Of a stretch of DNA of 64,000 nucleotides, positions 34,563 through 44,568 are shown piece after piece. The DNA lies in the NCBI RefSeq assembly GCF_009177065.1, contig NZ_WEZF01000023.1:1-64000 (forward strand), read 5' to 3'. The notes beneath the pieces were generated by a model that searched no databases, was not told the origin of the DNA, and was given only the letters and a program-made list of their open reading frames with translations. A program made the position numbers and the translations under genes. Source of the stretch: Tautonia marina (GTDB lineage: Bacteria > Planctomycetota > Planctomycetia > Isosphaerales > Isosphaeraceae). Numbering within the stretch: the first letter of the stretch is position 1; the number at the start of each line of letters is the position of its first letter.

Positions 34563-36623
34563 ATGACGGCCGGATCGGACTTGATTGCCAAGATCGCTCG
34601 CCGCCAGAACCTGGCGGAATACCAGAAGAAGCACTGGACAGGGACGTTTTCGGAATATCTTGAGATCGTCGCCCAGGACCCCAAGGTCACGCGCAACGCG
34701 TACCAGCGGGTCTATGATATGATTTTGAGTTTCGGCACCGAAGAGATCATCATCCACAAGGAGAAGTTTGTCCGTTACAGGTTCTTCGATGACCCGATCG
34801 AAGACGGACACGACGCCATTTTCGGACTCGAAAAACCGTTGATGAATCTGGTCAACGTGCTTAAGAGTGCCGCCCTGGGTTATGGAACCGAACGTCGCGT
34901 GCTCTTGCTCCACGGACCGGTCGGCAGTTCCAAGAGCACCATTGCCCGGTTGCTCAAGAAAGGGCTGGAGTTCTACTCTCAAACCGACGACGGAGCGCTC
35001 TATACGTTCGACTGGAAAGAGGATGGCCCCGAAGGCGAGCTTCACTGGGTTCCCTGTCCGATGCACGAGGAACCCTTGCACCTGATTCCTCCCGAGTATC
35101 GGGCCGATCTCCTGGCGGAATTGAACGCCGGCCGCGGCCCGGACGACTTCCAGGTTCGGATCGTCGGTGAGCTGGATCCGTATTGCCGGCAGATGTTCAA
35201 GGAACGTCTGGAGCGATATGGAGGCGATTGGACCCGGGTCCTGGAGGATATTCGCGTGCGTCGAGTCCTGCTCTCGGAGCAGGACCGTGTGGGCATCGGC
35301 ACCTTCCAGCCGAAGGACGAGAAGAACCAGGACGCCACCGAACTGACCGGCGATATCAACTACCGCAAGATCGCCGAATATGGTTCGGATTCGGACCCAA
35401 GAGCCTTCAACTTTGATGGCGAGTTCAACATCGCCAACCGGGGAATCATCGAGTTCATCGAGGTCTTAAAACTCGATGTGGCGTTCCTCTACGATCTGCT
35501 TGGCGCGAGTCAGGAACACAAGATCAAGCCGAAGAAGTTCGCGCAGACAGACATCGACGAGGTGATCGTCGGGCATACGAACGAGCCCGAATATCGGAAG
35601 CTTCAGTCAAACGAGTTCATGGAAGCCCTGCGCGACCGAACCGTCAAGATCGACGTGCCGTACGTCACGAAGCTGTCCGACGAGATCAAGATTTACGAAA
35701 AGGATTACAACAGCCGCCGCGTCACCGGCAAGCGCATCGCGCCTCACACGCTGGAAGTGGCGGCCATGTGGGCCATCCTCACTCGCTTGGAGGAACCGAA
35801 GAACGCCGGCCTGACCTTGATGCAAAAGCTGAAGCTCTACAACGGCAAGACCCTGCCGGGCTTCACCGAAGACAACATCAAGGAACTGAAGGAAGAGGCC
35901 GAACGCGAAGGGATGCTCGGCATCAGTCCTCGATACGTTCAGGACAAGATCTCCAACGCCCTGGTCGCCCACGCCGAGGAGCGTTCCGTCAACCCGTTCA
36001 TGGTGCTGAACGAGCTTGAGTCGGGTCTGAGGCACCACTCGTTGATCAACAACGAGGAAGTCCGCAAACATTACAAGCATCTGCTGGCGGTCGTGAAGGA
36101 AGAATATGAGGATGTCGTCAAGAACGAGGTCCAGCGTGCCATCGCCGCCGACGAGGAGGCCCTGACGAGGCTCTGCGGCAACTACATCGACAACGTAAAA
36201 GCCTACACCCAGCGGGAGAAGGTCAAGAACAAGTACACCGGCCAGCCGGAGGAACCCGACGAGCGCCTGATGCGGTCGATCGAGGAGAAAATCGATATTC
36301 CCGAGAGCCGCAAGGACGACTTCCGGCGGGAGATCATGAATTACATCGGTGCCCTGGCACTCGATGGCAAGACGTTCGACTACAAGACGAACGAACGACT
36401 TCAAAAGGCCCTGGAACTGAAACTGTTCCAGGACCAGAAGGATACGATCAAGCTGACGAGTCTTGTCTCCAGCGTGGTGGACAAGGACACGCAGGAGAAG
36501 ATCGACATCGTCAAGGGTCGCCTGATCCGAGACTACGGCTACGACGAAGATTCAGCCACCGACGTCTTGAACTACGTGGCCAGCATCTTCGCCCGAGGAG
36601 ACGTGAAGCGCGGCGGCGGCTAA
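34563..36623 (+). CDS. prkA: PrkA-type serine protein kinase
   Basis: A 686-aa PrkA (YeaG in E. coli), an AAA+ ATPase with a C-terminal kinase-like domain. The P-loop is HGPVGSSKS (GPVGSSKS at 118-125). The N-terminal [12 protein letters not shown] is typical, as are [12 protein letters not shown] near 180, [15 protein letters not shown] near 205, [15 protein letters not shown] near 290 and a [16 protein letters not shown] segment near 325. The C-terminal domain is rich in charged helices. The family works in stress and starvation responses and in sporulation of Bacillus. ATG with AGGAGG upstream is certain. It heads prkA-yeaH-spoVR, a widely conserved trio. Confidence 0.95.
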   Translation: MTAGSDLIAKIARRQNLAEYQKKHWTGTFSEYLEIVAQDPKVTRNAYQRVYDMILSFGTEEIIIHKEKFVRYRFFDDPIEDGHDAIFGLEKPLMNLVNVLKSAALGYGTERRVLLLHGPVGSSKSTIARLLKKGLEFYSQTDDGALYTFDWKEDGPEGELHWVPCPMHEEPLHLIPPEYRADLLAELNAGRGPDDFQVRIVGELDPYCRQMFKERLERYGGDWTRVLEDIRVRRVLLSEQDRVGIGTFQPKDEKNQDATELTGDINYRKIAEYGSDSDPRAFNFDGEFNIANRGIIEFIEVLKLDVAFLYDLLGASQEHKIKPKKFAQTDIDEVIVGHTNEPEYRKLQSNEFMEALRDRTVKIDVPYVTKLSDEIKIYEKDYNSRRVTGKRIAPHTLEVAAMWAILTRLEEPKNAGLTLMQKLKLYNGKTLPGFTEDNIKELKEEAEREGMLGISPRYVQDKISNALVAHAEERSVNPFMVLNELESGLRHHSLINNEEVRKHYKHLLAVVKEEYEDVVKNEVQRAIAADEEALTRLCGNYIDNVKAYTQREKVKNKYTGQPEEPDERLMRSIEEKIDIPESRKDDFRREIMNYIGALALDGKTFDYKTNERLQKALELKLFQDQKDTIKLTSLVSSVVDKDTQEKIDIVKGRLIRDYGYDEDSATDVLNYVASIFARGDVKRGGG

Positions 36624-36640
36624 GCCGGCCAGACCTTCCC

Positions 36641-36682
36641 CGAGATGGCCCCCGGTGCAGGCCAAGACCGTGGGCCATCTCG
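36641..36682 (+). terminator. Intercistronic hairpin between prkA and yeaH
   Basis: CGAGATGGCCC at 36641-36651 pairs perfectly with GGGCCATCTCG at 36672-36682 across 20 bases. It begins 17 bases after the prkA stop and lacks a T run, so partial termination or 3' end protection of the prkA message is more likely than full termination. Confidence 0.5.
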
Positions 36683-36834
36683 ACCGATCGGCGGTGGATG
36701 TCAGCTCCCCGGTTCTTTCGCATCGTGCAGGCAGGGCGGGTTGTCCCGGCATGGGGCGGCTCCTGCCGCGCCGACGGGTTCGTCGCGCCGGCGGGCAACC
36801 CACCCGATCTCAACAGTGGCGAGGGGCGTGGGCC

Positions 36835-37941
36835 TTGGTACGGAAAATCGAGCGGGACCAGAACCGCTTCCGACAGATTGTCCGCGGCAAGATCAAGGCG
36901 GACCTGAAGAAGTACATCACGCACGGCGAGATGATCGGCAAGACCGGCGGCGAGCTGGTCTCGATCCCGATGCCGTCGATTGACCTGCCCGAATTCCGCT
37001 ACGGCCCGAAGGGGTCTGGCGGGGTCGGCCAGGGTCCCGGCGACGTCGGTCAGCCGATCGGTCGATCCGGAGACGGCGAGGAAGGGGCCGGCCAGGCGGG
37101 CGACAGCCCTGGCCAGCACATCCTCGAAGTCGAACTGACCATGGACGAACTGGCCGAGATCCTCGGCGAGGAACTGGAGCTTCCCCGCATCCAGCCCAAA
37201 GGACAAGCCAATATCATCGAGGAGAAGGATCGCTACACCGGCATCCGACAGGCTGGTCCCGAGAGCCTTCGGCACTTCAAGCGCACCTACAAGAAGGCCC
37301 TGAAGCGACAAATCGCCTCGAACACCTACAACCCAGACGATCCGATCGTCATTCCGGTCCGAGAGGACAAGCTCTATCGCTCCTGGAACCCGATCTACCT
37401 GCCGCAAACCAACGCCGTCGTCCTCTACCTGATGGACGTCTCCGGCAGCATGACGGACGACCAGAAGGAGATTGTCCGGATCGAGGCCTTCTGGATCGAC
37501 ACCTGGCTCCGAAGCCAGTACGACGGCGTGACCACCCGCTACATCATTCACGACGCGGGAGCCAAGGAGGTCGACGAGCACACCTTCTACCACACGAGAG
37601 AGTCCGGCGGCACGCGAATCAGCTCGGCCTACCGCCTGGCCCACAAGATCATCGAGGCCGACCACCCGCCGGCCGACTGGAATATTTACGTCCTGCATTT
37701 CTCCGACGGCGACAACTGGGGAGAAGACAATCGTCATTGCGTGGAACTCTTGCGCAAAGGTCTGCTTCCCAAGTGCAACCTCTTCGGCTATGGCCAGGTT
37801 GAGAGCCCCTATGGTTCGGGCGAGTTCATTCGAGAACTGGAGGACGCCTTCGAGAACGAGCCGAACCTGGCCCTCTCGGAGATTCGCGACAAGGAAGGAA
37901 TCTACGACTCGATCAAGGAGTTTCTCGGCCGAGGCCGCTGA
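36835..37941 (+). CDS. yeaH: YeaH/DUF444 family protein with VWA domain
   Basis: A 368-aa DUF444 protein, partner of PrkA. The basic N-terminus [20 protein letters not shown] is typical; a glycine-rich linker follows at about 58-95, then a von Willebrand A-type domain with the MIDAS start YLMDVSGSM (D201 onwards) and [11 protein letters not shown] near 262. The C-terminal segment includes [20 protein letters not shown]. coli YeaH is co-expressed with YeaG under starvation. The start is inferred: TTG after GAGGGGCG, since upstream residues in the open frame are not family-like and no ATG fits. It lies 211 bases after prkA, with a hairpin between. Confidence 0.9.
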   Translation: MVRKIERDQNRFRQIVRGKIKADLKKYITHGEMIGKTGGELVSIPMPSIDLPEFRYGPKGSGGVGQGPGDVGQPIGRSGDGEEGAGQAGDSPGQHILEVELTMDELAEILGEELELPRIQPKGQANIIEEKDRYTGIRQAGPESLRHFKRTYKKALKRQIASNTYNPDDPIVIPVREDKLYRSWNPIYLPQTNAVVLYLMDVSGSMTDDQKEIVRIEAFWIDTWLRSQYDGVTTRYIIHDAGAKEVDEHTFYHTRESGGTRISSAYRLAHKIIEADHPPADWNIYVLHFSDGDNWGEDNRHCVELLRKGLLPKCNLFGYGQVESPYGSGEFIRELEDAFENEPNLALSEIRDKEGIYDSIKEFLGRGR

Positions 37942-38108
37942 ACGCCGGCCTGACCAGTCTCTCGGCCTTCGATCGTAGACATGCCCCGTTTGCCGACCCG
38001 GCTCACCCTGTTGCAGTCCCCGGACGCGTGTGAATCAGATCATCTTCCGATCGGCCGAGCCACCCGACGCTGCTTTCGACCGGAACGTCTCGCGGAGCGC
38101 GACTCATC

Positions 38109-39659
38109 ATGTCTTTCGTCAGTACTCAGCACGACTTGCCGGCGGACCTCCGGGCCTTACAGGTAGAGATCGAGGAACACGCCCGCTCCTTTGGCCTCGA
38201 TTTCTACGACACCATCTTCGAGGTACTGGACTACGACGAGCTTTCCGAAATCGCCGCCCTGGGAGGATTCCCAACCCGATACCCGCACTGGCGGTTCGGC
38301 ATGGAATATGAACAACTCTCCAAAGGATACCGCTACGGCTTGCAGAAGATATACGAAATGGTCATCAACAATGACCCTTGCTACGCCTATCTGCTGCGAT
38401 GCAATATGCCGGTTGATCAAAAACTCGTGATGGCACACGTCTACGGACATAACGACTTTTTCAAAAACAACATCTGCTTCGCGCCGACGAATCGCAAGAT
38501 GATGGACGAGATGGCCAACCACGGCAATCGCATCCGATCGTTCATGGAACGATTCGGCGAGGAGACAGTCGAAAACTTCATCGACAGTTGCCTTTGCCTG
38601 GACAGCCTGATCGACATTCACTCGCCATTCATCAAGCGGCGCGACGCACCGAATCGTTACGACTTCTCGAACGAGGCCGATCAGACGCCGCCCTCGGATA
38701 AGTTCCGCAGCAAGGATTACATGGACAGTTTCGTCAACCCCCCGGAGGCCCTCAAGGAAGCCGCCCGTCAGCGCGAGGCGGAACATGCCAAGGCCCGACG
38801 ATTCCCGGAGCAACCGGAACGAGACATCCTGCTCTTTCTCCTTGAGCATGCCCCTTTGAATGCCTGGCAGCAAGACGTGCTGGCGATCATCCGGGAGGAA
38901 GCCTACTACTTCGCTCCCCAGGGTCAGACGAAGATCATGAACGAGGGCTGGGCCTCTTACTGGCACTCGACCATGATGACGACCCGCCTGCTCGACGGCT
39001 CGGAGCTGGTTGATTATGCCGACCACCACTCCGGCACCATGGCCACCCAGCCCGGCCGCCTCAACCCGTACAAGCTGGGCATTGAGCTGTTACGCGACAT
39101 CGAAGAACGCTGGGATAAAGGTCAGTTCGGGCCCGAGTACGAGTCGTGCGACGATTACGAAACGCGACGCACCTGGGATACCGGCGCCGGCCTCGGCCGT
39201 CAGAAGATTTTTGAAGTGCGGCGCATTCATAGCGACGTGACCTTCATCGACACCTTCCTCACGCCCGACTTTTGCCGAAGGCATCAAATGTTCAGCTTCC
39301 GGCACAACGATCAGGCCGAGCTTTACGAGATCGAGAGCCGCGAATTCAAGAAGATTAAGGAGCGTCTCCTCTTTGGCCTGACCAATTTCGGTCGGCCCAT
39401 CATCCGCATCAAGGACGGCAACTACCGGAACCGAGGTGAACTGTACCTGGAACAAGAGTATTTCGGCGTCGACCTGAAGCTTGACCACGCCCAGGACACG
39501 CTTCGGCACTTGCATCGCCTCTGGACGCGCCCGGTCCAGTTGGAGACCTGCGTCGAGGGGCGTCCCACCCTTCTCTCATTCGACGGGACGGATCACACGA
39601 TCCGACCCCTGGGAGGCCAGTCCCATGAGCCTGAGCACCGCGATCGCCGCCGAGCTTGA
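38109..39659 (+). CDS. SpoVR family protein
   Basis: A 516-aa SpoVR (YcgB in E. coli) protein, the third member of the PrkA-YeaH-SpoVR group. Conserved blocks include [21 protein letters not shown] near residue 50, [12 protein letters not shown] near 110, [14 protein letters not shown] near 275, [20 protein letters not shown] near 300, and a C-terminal [19 protein letters not shown] near 435. Histidine-rich motifs suggest metal binding, but no activity is proven. In Bacillus it affects spore cortex formation; in non-spore-formers the trio is linked to stress survival. Its last 35 bases overlap the next gene. Confidence 0.95.
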   Translation: MSFVSTQHDLPADLRALQVEIEEHARSFGLDFYDTIFEVLDYDELSEIAALGGFPTRYPHWRFGMEYEQLSKGYRYGLQKIYEMVINNDPCYAYLLRCNMPVDQKLVMAHVYGHNDFFKNNICFAPTNRKMMDEMANHGNRIRSFMERFGEETVENFIDSCLCLDSLIDIHSPFIKRRDAPNRYDFSNEADQTPPSDKFRSKDYMDSFVNPPEALKEAARQREAEHAKARRFPEQPERDILLFLLEHAPLNAWQQDVLAIIREEAYYFAPQGQTKIMNEGWASYWHSTMMTTRLLDGSELVDYADHHSGTMATQPGRLNPYKLGIELLRDIEERWDKGQFGPEYESCDDYETRRTWDTGAGLGRQKIFEVRRIHSDVTFIDTFLTPDFCRRHQMFSFRHNDQAELYEIESREFKKIKERLLFGLTNFGRPIIRIKDGNYRNRGELYLEQEYFGVDLKLDHAQDTLRHLHRLWTRPVQLETCVEGRPTLLSFDGTDHTIRPLGGQSHEPEHRDRRRA

Positions 39660-40110
39660 TGCCCGGCCCGACCAGCCCGGCATCGTCTCGGCCCAGGACG
39701 GGCCGGACGCGCTGACGCTGCACGTCGTTTCCAATACCCCGGTCGGCGTGAACCTCGAACACCTCGACTTCGCGCTGATCGACCCCGGTCGACCAGAATG
39801 GACCATTGACGATCTGAGGGACTGGGGAGATCGGCTCGCCAAGAAGGTCACCTACCTGATGGAACCGCTGGTCGTCATCGAGGTGGACGCTCAGGGAGGC
39901 GAGGTCGAGTTGCGTAGCCAGACCCCAACCCCCAGGGGCCAGTTGCGCTCCTACTACGAGGTCCGGCTGAACAAGACCGGGACCCTTCGGCTCGATCGCC
40001 TTTCGTTCGATGCCCAGACCCGGAAACGGCAGGCAAGCCCGTTTCAATTGACCCGGGAAGTCCTTGAACGTCTGGCGGACGACCTGGCGGACACCGCTCA
40101 TAACCGTTGA
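39625..40110 (+). CDS. Small unknown protein overlapping spoVR
   Basis: A 161-aa soluble protein that I do not recognise. Its predicted fold alternates helices and strands (LTLHVVSNTPVGVNLEHLDF near residue 30, LVVIEVDAQGGEVELRSQTP near 83, YYEVRLNKTGTLRLDRLSFD near 110). The ATG lies within the spoVR 3' end, and GGGAGG stands at the right distance, so translation coupled to spoVR is likely. That places it as a fourth member of the PrkA group in this lineage (inference). Confidence 0.7.
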   Translation: MSLSTAIAAELDARPDQPGIVSAQDGPDALTLHVVSNTPVGVNLEHLDFALIDPGRPEWTIDDLRDWGDRLAKKVTYLMEPLVVIEVDAQGGEVELRSQTPTPRGQLRSYYEVRLNKTGTLRLDRLSFDAQTRKRQASPFQLTREVLERLADDLADTAHNR

Positions 40111-40278
40111 CCGAACCGAACGGTTCGCCGTCGGTTTCGAACATCAGGGGAGGAGATTGGCAGACATCGGCCTTCGGATGGCTCCTTTGCGCGGAGCTTC
40201 CTGGTATGATGGGCTCGATCCGGTCGGGCCGAAGGAGCCCGACCATTTCGGTTCGATCTCCGGAGGCCCTTCTCGCCG

Positions 40279-40824
40279 ATGCTCCACCCCTGGCACGACG
40301 TGACCCCAGGCGAAGATCTGCCCATGGTCTTTAACGCCATCGTCGAGATTCCGACGGGGGCGAACATCAAATACGAGCTGGACAAGCGCACGGGCTTGCT
40401 CCGCATGGACCGAGTCCTCTACTCGGCCGTCTATTATCCCGCCAACTATGGCTTCATTCCCCAGACCTATGCCGAAGATGACGACCCGCTCGACGTCCTC
40501 GTGCTTTGCCAGGAGTCTCTGGCCCCGATGACCCTGGTCACCGCCCGGGCCATCGGCTTGATGACGATGATCGACTCGGGCAAGAAAGATCACAAGATTC
40601 TTGCCGTGGCGGTTGGTGACCCCGAGTTCAACAGCTTCCGAGAGGCCGACGAACTGCCTCCTCATCGGCTTCAAATGCTCCGCCGGTTCTTCCAGGACTA
40701 CAAGTACCTGGAGGGCAAGGCCGTCGAGGTCGATGAATTCCAGCCGGCGGCAACGACCTCACCCATCATCGAGGACTCGCTCCAGCGTTATAGCTTCCTG
40801 CGCCGCAAAGGGTTCCGATCGTAA
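40279..40824 (+). CDS. ppa: Inorganic pyrophosphatase, family I
   Basis: A 181-aa soluble pyrophosphatase that hydrolyses diphosphate and so pulls biosynthetic reactions forward. Family I marks are VEIPTGANIKYELDK near residue 22, YPANYGFIPQTYAEDDDPLDVLVL near 54 (including the D-x-D-P-x-D-V-L metal site) and DSGKKDHKILAVAVGDPEF near 98. The C-terminus carries HRLQMLRRFFQDYKYLEGK. The start MLHPWHDV is the common one. Its stop overlaps the ATG of the next gene by one base. Confidence 0.95.
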   Translation: MLHPWHDVTPGEDLPMVFNAIVEIPTGANIKYELDKRTGLLRMDRVLYSAVYYPANYGFIPQTYAEDDDPLDVLVLCQESLAPMTLVTARAIGLMTMIDSGKKDHKILAVAVGDPEFNSFREADELPPHRLQMLRRFFQDYKYLEGKAVEVDEFQPAATTSPIIEDSLQRYSFLRRKGFRS

Positions 40825-41741
40825 TGAAGGCGATTGTCATTGGCGGCTCGGGTCAGATCGGCGGCTGGCTGCTCCGGCACCTGGCCGATCGCGGCCACGA
40901 CGCGGTGGGCACTTTTGCCACGGTCGCTTACCCGGGCCTCTACCCGCTGAAGGCCTCGGACCGAGAGGCGGCCGTGGCCTGGGTGCGCCAAGAGCGTCCG
41001 CAGGTTGTCTTCTACCCGGCCGGGTTTACCTGGGTGGACGGTTGCGAACACGACCCGGCCACGGCCCGAGCGTCGAACCTGGACGAGCCGCTCAATCTGG
41101 CTCGGGTGACGGCTGATCTGGGGGGTCGGTTCGTCTACTTTTCCACGGATTATGTCTTCCGCGGGACCAACGGGCCGGATTCTGAGGAATCTCCCCCCGA
41201 TCCTCCCAACGTCTACGGCCTTGCCAAGCTCGACGCCGAACGCGCGATCGCCCGGGAACTGGGAGATCGCGCGCTCATCGCTCGCACAAGCTGGGTCTAC
41301 GGTCCGGAACGTCAGGGGAAGAATTTCGCCTATCAGGTCATCCGGCGCCTGATCGCCGGAGAGCCGGTCATGGTCCCTTCCGATCAACGCTCAAGCCCGA
41401 GCTACGGACCCGACGTTGCCCTGGCCGTCATTCGACTGATCGAGGACGGTCACTCCGGCCTCTTTCATGTGGCCGGCCCCGAGGTCTTGAGCCGTCCCGA
41501 CTTCGCGAAAGCGATCGCCGAGGGCTTTGGACTCGACCCGTCCCCGATCGCCTCAAAGCCCACGGCGGAGCTGGGTCAAGGCGCCCCGCGCCCCTTGCAA
41601 GGAGGGTTGTTGACTCCCCGGCTCAATGCGGTCCTGCCCGGCCTGATGCGCCCCGTTTCGCTCTCCATCGACGATTTTCTTCGACGACTCAACCTGGGCG
41701 AAGCATGGAGCGATCCAAGGGTCGCTCCCGGGTTGGGATGA
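40824..41741 (+). CDS. RmlD-like NAD(P)-dependent reductase (SDR superfamily)
   Basis: A 305-aa extended short-chain dehydrogenase resembling dTDP-4-dehydrorhamnose reductase and the MAT2B family. The nucleotide-binding VIGGSGQIGGWLLRHL lies at 5-20, FYPAGFTWVDGCEHDP near 63, FVYFSTDYVFRG near 97 and the catalytic Y-x3-K as VYGLAKLDAERA near 128. ARTSWVYGPERQGKNF and YGPDVALAVIRLI are typical RmlD positions. It lies in a TAATG overlap with pyrophosphatase. No other rhamnose genes are near, so the sugar substrate is open. Confidence 0.85.
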   Translation: MKAIVIGGSGQIGGWLLRHLADRGHDAVGTFATVAYPGLYPLKASDREAAVAWVRQERPQVVFYPAGFTWVDGCEHDPATARASNLDEPLNLARVTADLGGRFVYFSTDYVFRGTNGPDSEESPPDPPNVYGLAKLDAERAIARELGDRALIARTSWVYGPERQGKNFAYQVIRRLIAGEPVMVPSDQRSSPSYGPDVALAVIRLIEDGHSGLFHVAGPEVLSRPDFAKAIAEGFGLDPSPIASKPTAELGQGAPRPLQGGLLTPRLNAVLPGLMRPVSLSIDDFLRRLNLGEAWSDPRVAPGLG

Positions 41742-41856
41742 GGTGTCCTCGTCCTCCGCAATCGCAAGCTTGCCTTCCTCCCTGGACAGCGCCCGGATAG
41801 GATGAAGCCTGAGGGCGATGGACGTTCGATCGGAAACCGGAGCACGGAGGGTCCGG

Positions 41857-42579
41857 ATGACACCTTATGATTTTGCCATGGTGGGAGTGATCATCGCCGG
41901 AATGATCTGGGGAGCCTGGCGAGGGATTACCTGGCAACTGGCGAGTATCCTTTCGCTCGGGCTGGGCTATGCGGTCGCTGTTCCCGTGTCGTCGCAACTC
42001 GCTCCTCAGTTTCCGGGCCAACCGATTGTGGCCCGGGCTCTGGCGATGCTCGTGCTTTACGTGGCGGTTTCGGCCGGAGTGTTCGGGGTCGCCTGGTCGA
42101 TCCGGGCGACCCTGAGGCGATGGAAGTTCGAAGCCTACGACCGGCATCTGGGAATGCTTCTCGGAGGGATCGAGGGGGCGGTCCTGGGAATCGTGGTGAC
42201 CGTGTTCATCGTGAGCCTTGCTCCCCAGAGTCGGACCCCGATCTTGACCAGTCGCGCCGGGCAGGCGGTCGATCACACCTTGAAGCTCGCCCAACCCGCC
42301 CTTCCTGACGAACTCCGGACAATGCTTCAACCGTACTGGGACGCCCTCGACCGCGGAACGCCGCAGGACGTGACGCCGGACTGGGAGATCGCAACCGACA
42401 CCTCGCAGGATCAGCCCGGCTTCGGCGCACTGTCCCTCGATGCCAAGAGTGATCCGGACTTGCTACGGAGCATGTTCGATCGGGCCGGGGCGGAAGCCGG
42501 GAAAGCCTTTGCCGACCATTTGCAAGGCGGCTGGAATGGAGAATCGGGCCTCGGCCATGAACGAACTTCCCGTCGGTGA
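41857..42579 (+). CDS. CvpA family membrane protein
   Basis: A 240-aa protein whose first 135 residues form four membrane helices with the CvpA-like pattern YDFAMVGVIIAGMIWGAWRG and LGMLLGGIEGAVLGIVVTVF. CvpA was named for colicin V production and has been tied to envelope integrity and purine regulation; the molecular role is unknown. The C-terminal 100 residues are polar and probably cytoplasmic or periplasmic. The ATG has GGAGGG upstream and lacks the 13 polar residues of the longer frame. Its 3' end overlaps the S4 gene. Confidence 0.8.
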   Translation: MTPYDFAMVGVIIAGMIWGAWRGITWQLASILSLGLGYAVAVPVSSQLAPQFPGQPIVARALAMLVLYVAVSAGVFGVAWSIRATLRRWKFEAYDRHLGMLLGGIEGAVLGIVVTVFIVSLAPQSRTPILTSRAGQAVDHTLKLAQPALPDELRTMLQPYWDALDRGTPQDVTPDWEIATDTSQDQPGFGALSLDAKSDPDLLRSMFDRAGAEAGKAFADHLQGGWNGESGLGHERTSRR

Positions 42580-42775
42580 TCGACCGATCAATCTGACTCA
42601 GGTCCTCAAGCGTGTCGGTTGGGTCGACAACGGCGGTCAGGCCAAGGCCCTGATCGCCGAGGGCCTGGTTCGTGTCAACGGCGAGGTCGAATTTCGCAAA
42701 CGCCGTCAGATGTCGGTCGGAGACTCGGTCCAGCTCGACATTGATGAGCCTCCCCCCCCCGTCCATCTGGTCTGA
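42536..42775 (+). CDS. Small S4-domain RNA-binding protein
   Basis: A 79-aa protein with an S4 fold: LTQVLKRVGWVDNGGQAKALIAEGLVRVNG followed by KRRQMSVGD, as in the YbcJ/YaaA/RlbA group linked to ribosome assembly or tRNA and rRNA binding. A short PPPP tail ends the protein. The start is either this ATG, preceded by AAGGCGG, or one seven codons on. It overlaps the cvpA 3' end by 44 bases, so it is likely co-translated. Confidence 0.8.
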   Translation: MENRASAMNELPVGDRPINLTQVLKRVGWVDNGGQAKALIAEGLVRVNGEVEFRKRRQMSVGDSVQLDIDEPPPPVHLV

Positions 42776-42910
42776 CGGCGTCGAGCCGTCGCCCGCTCCT
42801 TGCCTCGATCGAGGCCCCTCCTCTCGCTCGCCGATCACGTCGGCCCGCGGAACCTTCTCCCGCCAGCGGGTCAGCTTTCACCAACTGCCACGCCGACCGG
42901 AGCAGGAATC

Positions 42911-44299
42911 ATGAAACGGATCGGAATCTTGACCGCCGGAGGGGACACCCCCGCCCTCAATGCGACAATTGCGGGCGCCGTGACCCGGGCCAATCAACTC
43001 CGCATTGAAATCGTCGGCCTGATCAAGGGCTATGGGGGCCTTCTCAACCCGGAAGTGCCTCACGTTCACCTGAACCCCCTGTTCCAGACCATTCCGGAGC
43101 TTGACCCGGCGCGGGGAGGTACGATCCTTGGGGCGTCGCGCGACTACGTCTCAGCCAACGATCGGGAGATGATCGAACGCGTCGTCAATCGCCTCCATCG
43201 GCTCGGAATCGAAGGTCTCGTCTGCATTGGCGGCGATGGAACCCTCAACGGCATGCAGGCCCTCTGCGACTACCTTCCCGTGGTCCTGGCACCCAAGACC
43301 ATCGACAACGATCTCGGCCTGAATTACCCGGACGAGCCTTACGAATTCGTTCGGGAACCCGACCCCGACACCGCCGTCGGGTTCCGCTACTCGAAGCGGC
43401 CGGGGCGTGCCTTCGATCTGGAGGAGATGGTCAACTTCGCCACTCCCGGCTACGCCACCTCTGTCTTTGTCTCGGTTCAGAATGTGCTCCGAATCCGGAC
43501 CACCGCTGAAAGCCACCGGCGCATTGCCATCATCGAAGTCATGGGTCGCGATTGTGGCATGATCGCTCTGGGGACGGCCTTCGGCCAGCCCGACATGATC
43601 CTGGTCCCCGAGGTCGCGGTGGACCCCGAGGCCGTGGTGGCTCGCGTCACCGAGATTCTCGATCGTCAGAAACACGCCTTGATTTGCGTTTCCGAAGGGA
43701 TCAAAGACGCACAGGGAAACAACTTCGGCGCCGTCCGACAGGTCAAAGACCCGGCAGGCAATCTGCAATATTCAGGGGCAGCCGAGGCCGTCAAGCAGAT
43801 CCTGGTCGATCACCTGGGAGACGCCTTCTTCACCCGCAAGCGCCGCAACGAAAGTGCCGACGCAGCGATCTTCTGCCGGAAAATCGGCCATACCCAGCGC
43901 GGCGGCCGCCCCATCCTGTTCGACCGCTTCCAGGCGTCGCAACTCGGCGGAGAGGCAGTGGATTTGCTGGTCGAGGGCCGACACAACCACATTGCGACCC
44001 TGCAATATCGCAATGGCGGGTTCGTTCATGAAGGAATCGACGCGAACCGCCTCCGAGATCGCTGGGGGATCATCCACGCTCGGCCCCTCTCCGGATGCTT
44101 CTACGACGAGAAGCGATTTCAGCCCTCGCCGAAGGGGGTTGCTTACCTTCAGGCCATTTTCTCCGAAGCCCTCGGATCCGAGGACCTGGAAAGCCAACGT
44201 CCCCTCTTCGACACCGGGCATCTGGTTCGCCCCTACGATTCGGTCAACTTCCACATCAGCAAACGCATCCGACGCCTGGATCCAGATATCTCATCATGA
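42911..44299 (+). CDS. 6-phosphofructokinase
   Basis: A 462-aa PfkA-superfamily enzyme that phosphorylates fructose 6-phosphate in glycolysis. The ILTAGGDTPALNA start, the IGGDGT site at 106-111, PKTIDNDL at 128-135, the sugar-binding EVMGRDCG near 216, SEGIKD near 262 and GHTQRGG near 333 are clear. The donor signature is mixed: glycine in GGDGT points to ATP, while lysine in PKTIDND is what PPi-dependent enzymes have. The same pair occurs in ATP-dependent PFKs of trypanosomes and plants, so ATP is favoured. The length fits that long group. It starts 135 bases after the S4 gene. Confidence 0.92.
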   Translation: MKRIGILTAGGDTPALNATIAGAVTRANQLRIEIVGLIKGYGGLLNPEVPHVHLNPLFQTIPELDPARGGTILGASRDYVSANDREMIERVVNRLHRLGIEGLVCIGGDGTLNGMQALCDYLPVVLAPKTIDNDLGLNYPDEPYEFVREPDPDTAVGFRYSKRPGRAFDLEEMVNFATPGYATSVFVSVQNVLRIRTTAESHRRIAIIEVMGRDCGMIALGTAFGQPDMILVPEVAVDPEAVVARVTEILDRQKHALICVSEGIKDAQGNNFGAVRQVKDPAGNLQYSGAAEAVKQILVDHLGDAFFTRKRRNESADAAIFCRKIGHTQRGGRPILFDRFQASQLGGEAVDLLVEGRHNHIATLQYRNGGFVHEGIDANRLRDRWGIIHARPLSGCFYDEKRFQPSPKGVAYLQAIFSEALGSEDLESQRPLFDTGHLVRPYDSVNFHISKRIRRLDPDISS

Positions 44300-44568
44300 C
44301 ATTTTGAAAATGCACATTCCCTTGATTTCTTCACCTCTCCCACACAAATATAGATCAAGCAATTGTCTGATTCTTGAGCCGAGCACTTGCCCCTGGGACA
44401 TTGATTGCTTAGGTTCTAACGTGGTGTGCGATGGAGCGGACTTCCTGGAGACGAGTGATTTCAAGGTCTCAGCCGGGTCGTGGTTCCGACGTTCGTCGGG
44501 AGCACTATCATGCCGGTGGGATGTTGTTCTACTCATCGTCATCAGCCGCCTGAAGCATTCGTGACCCA

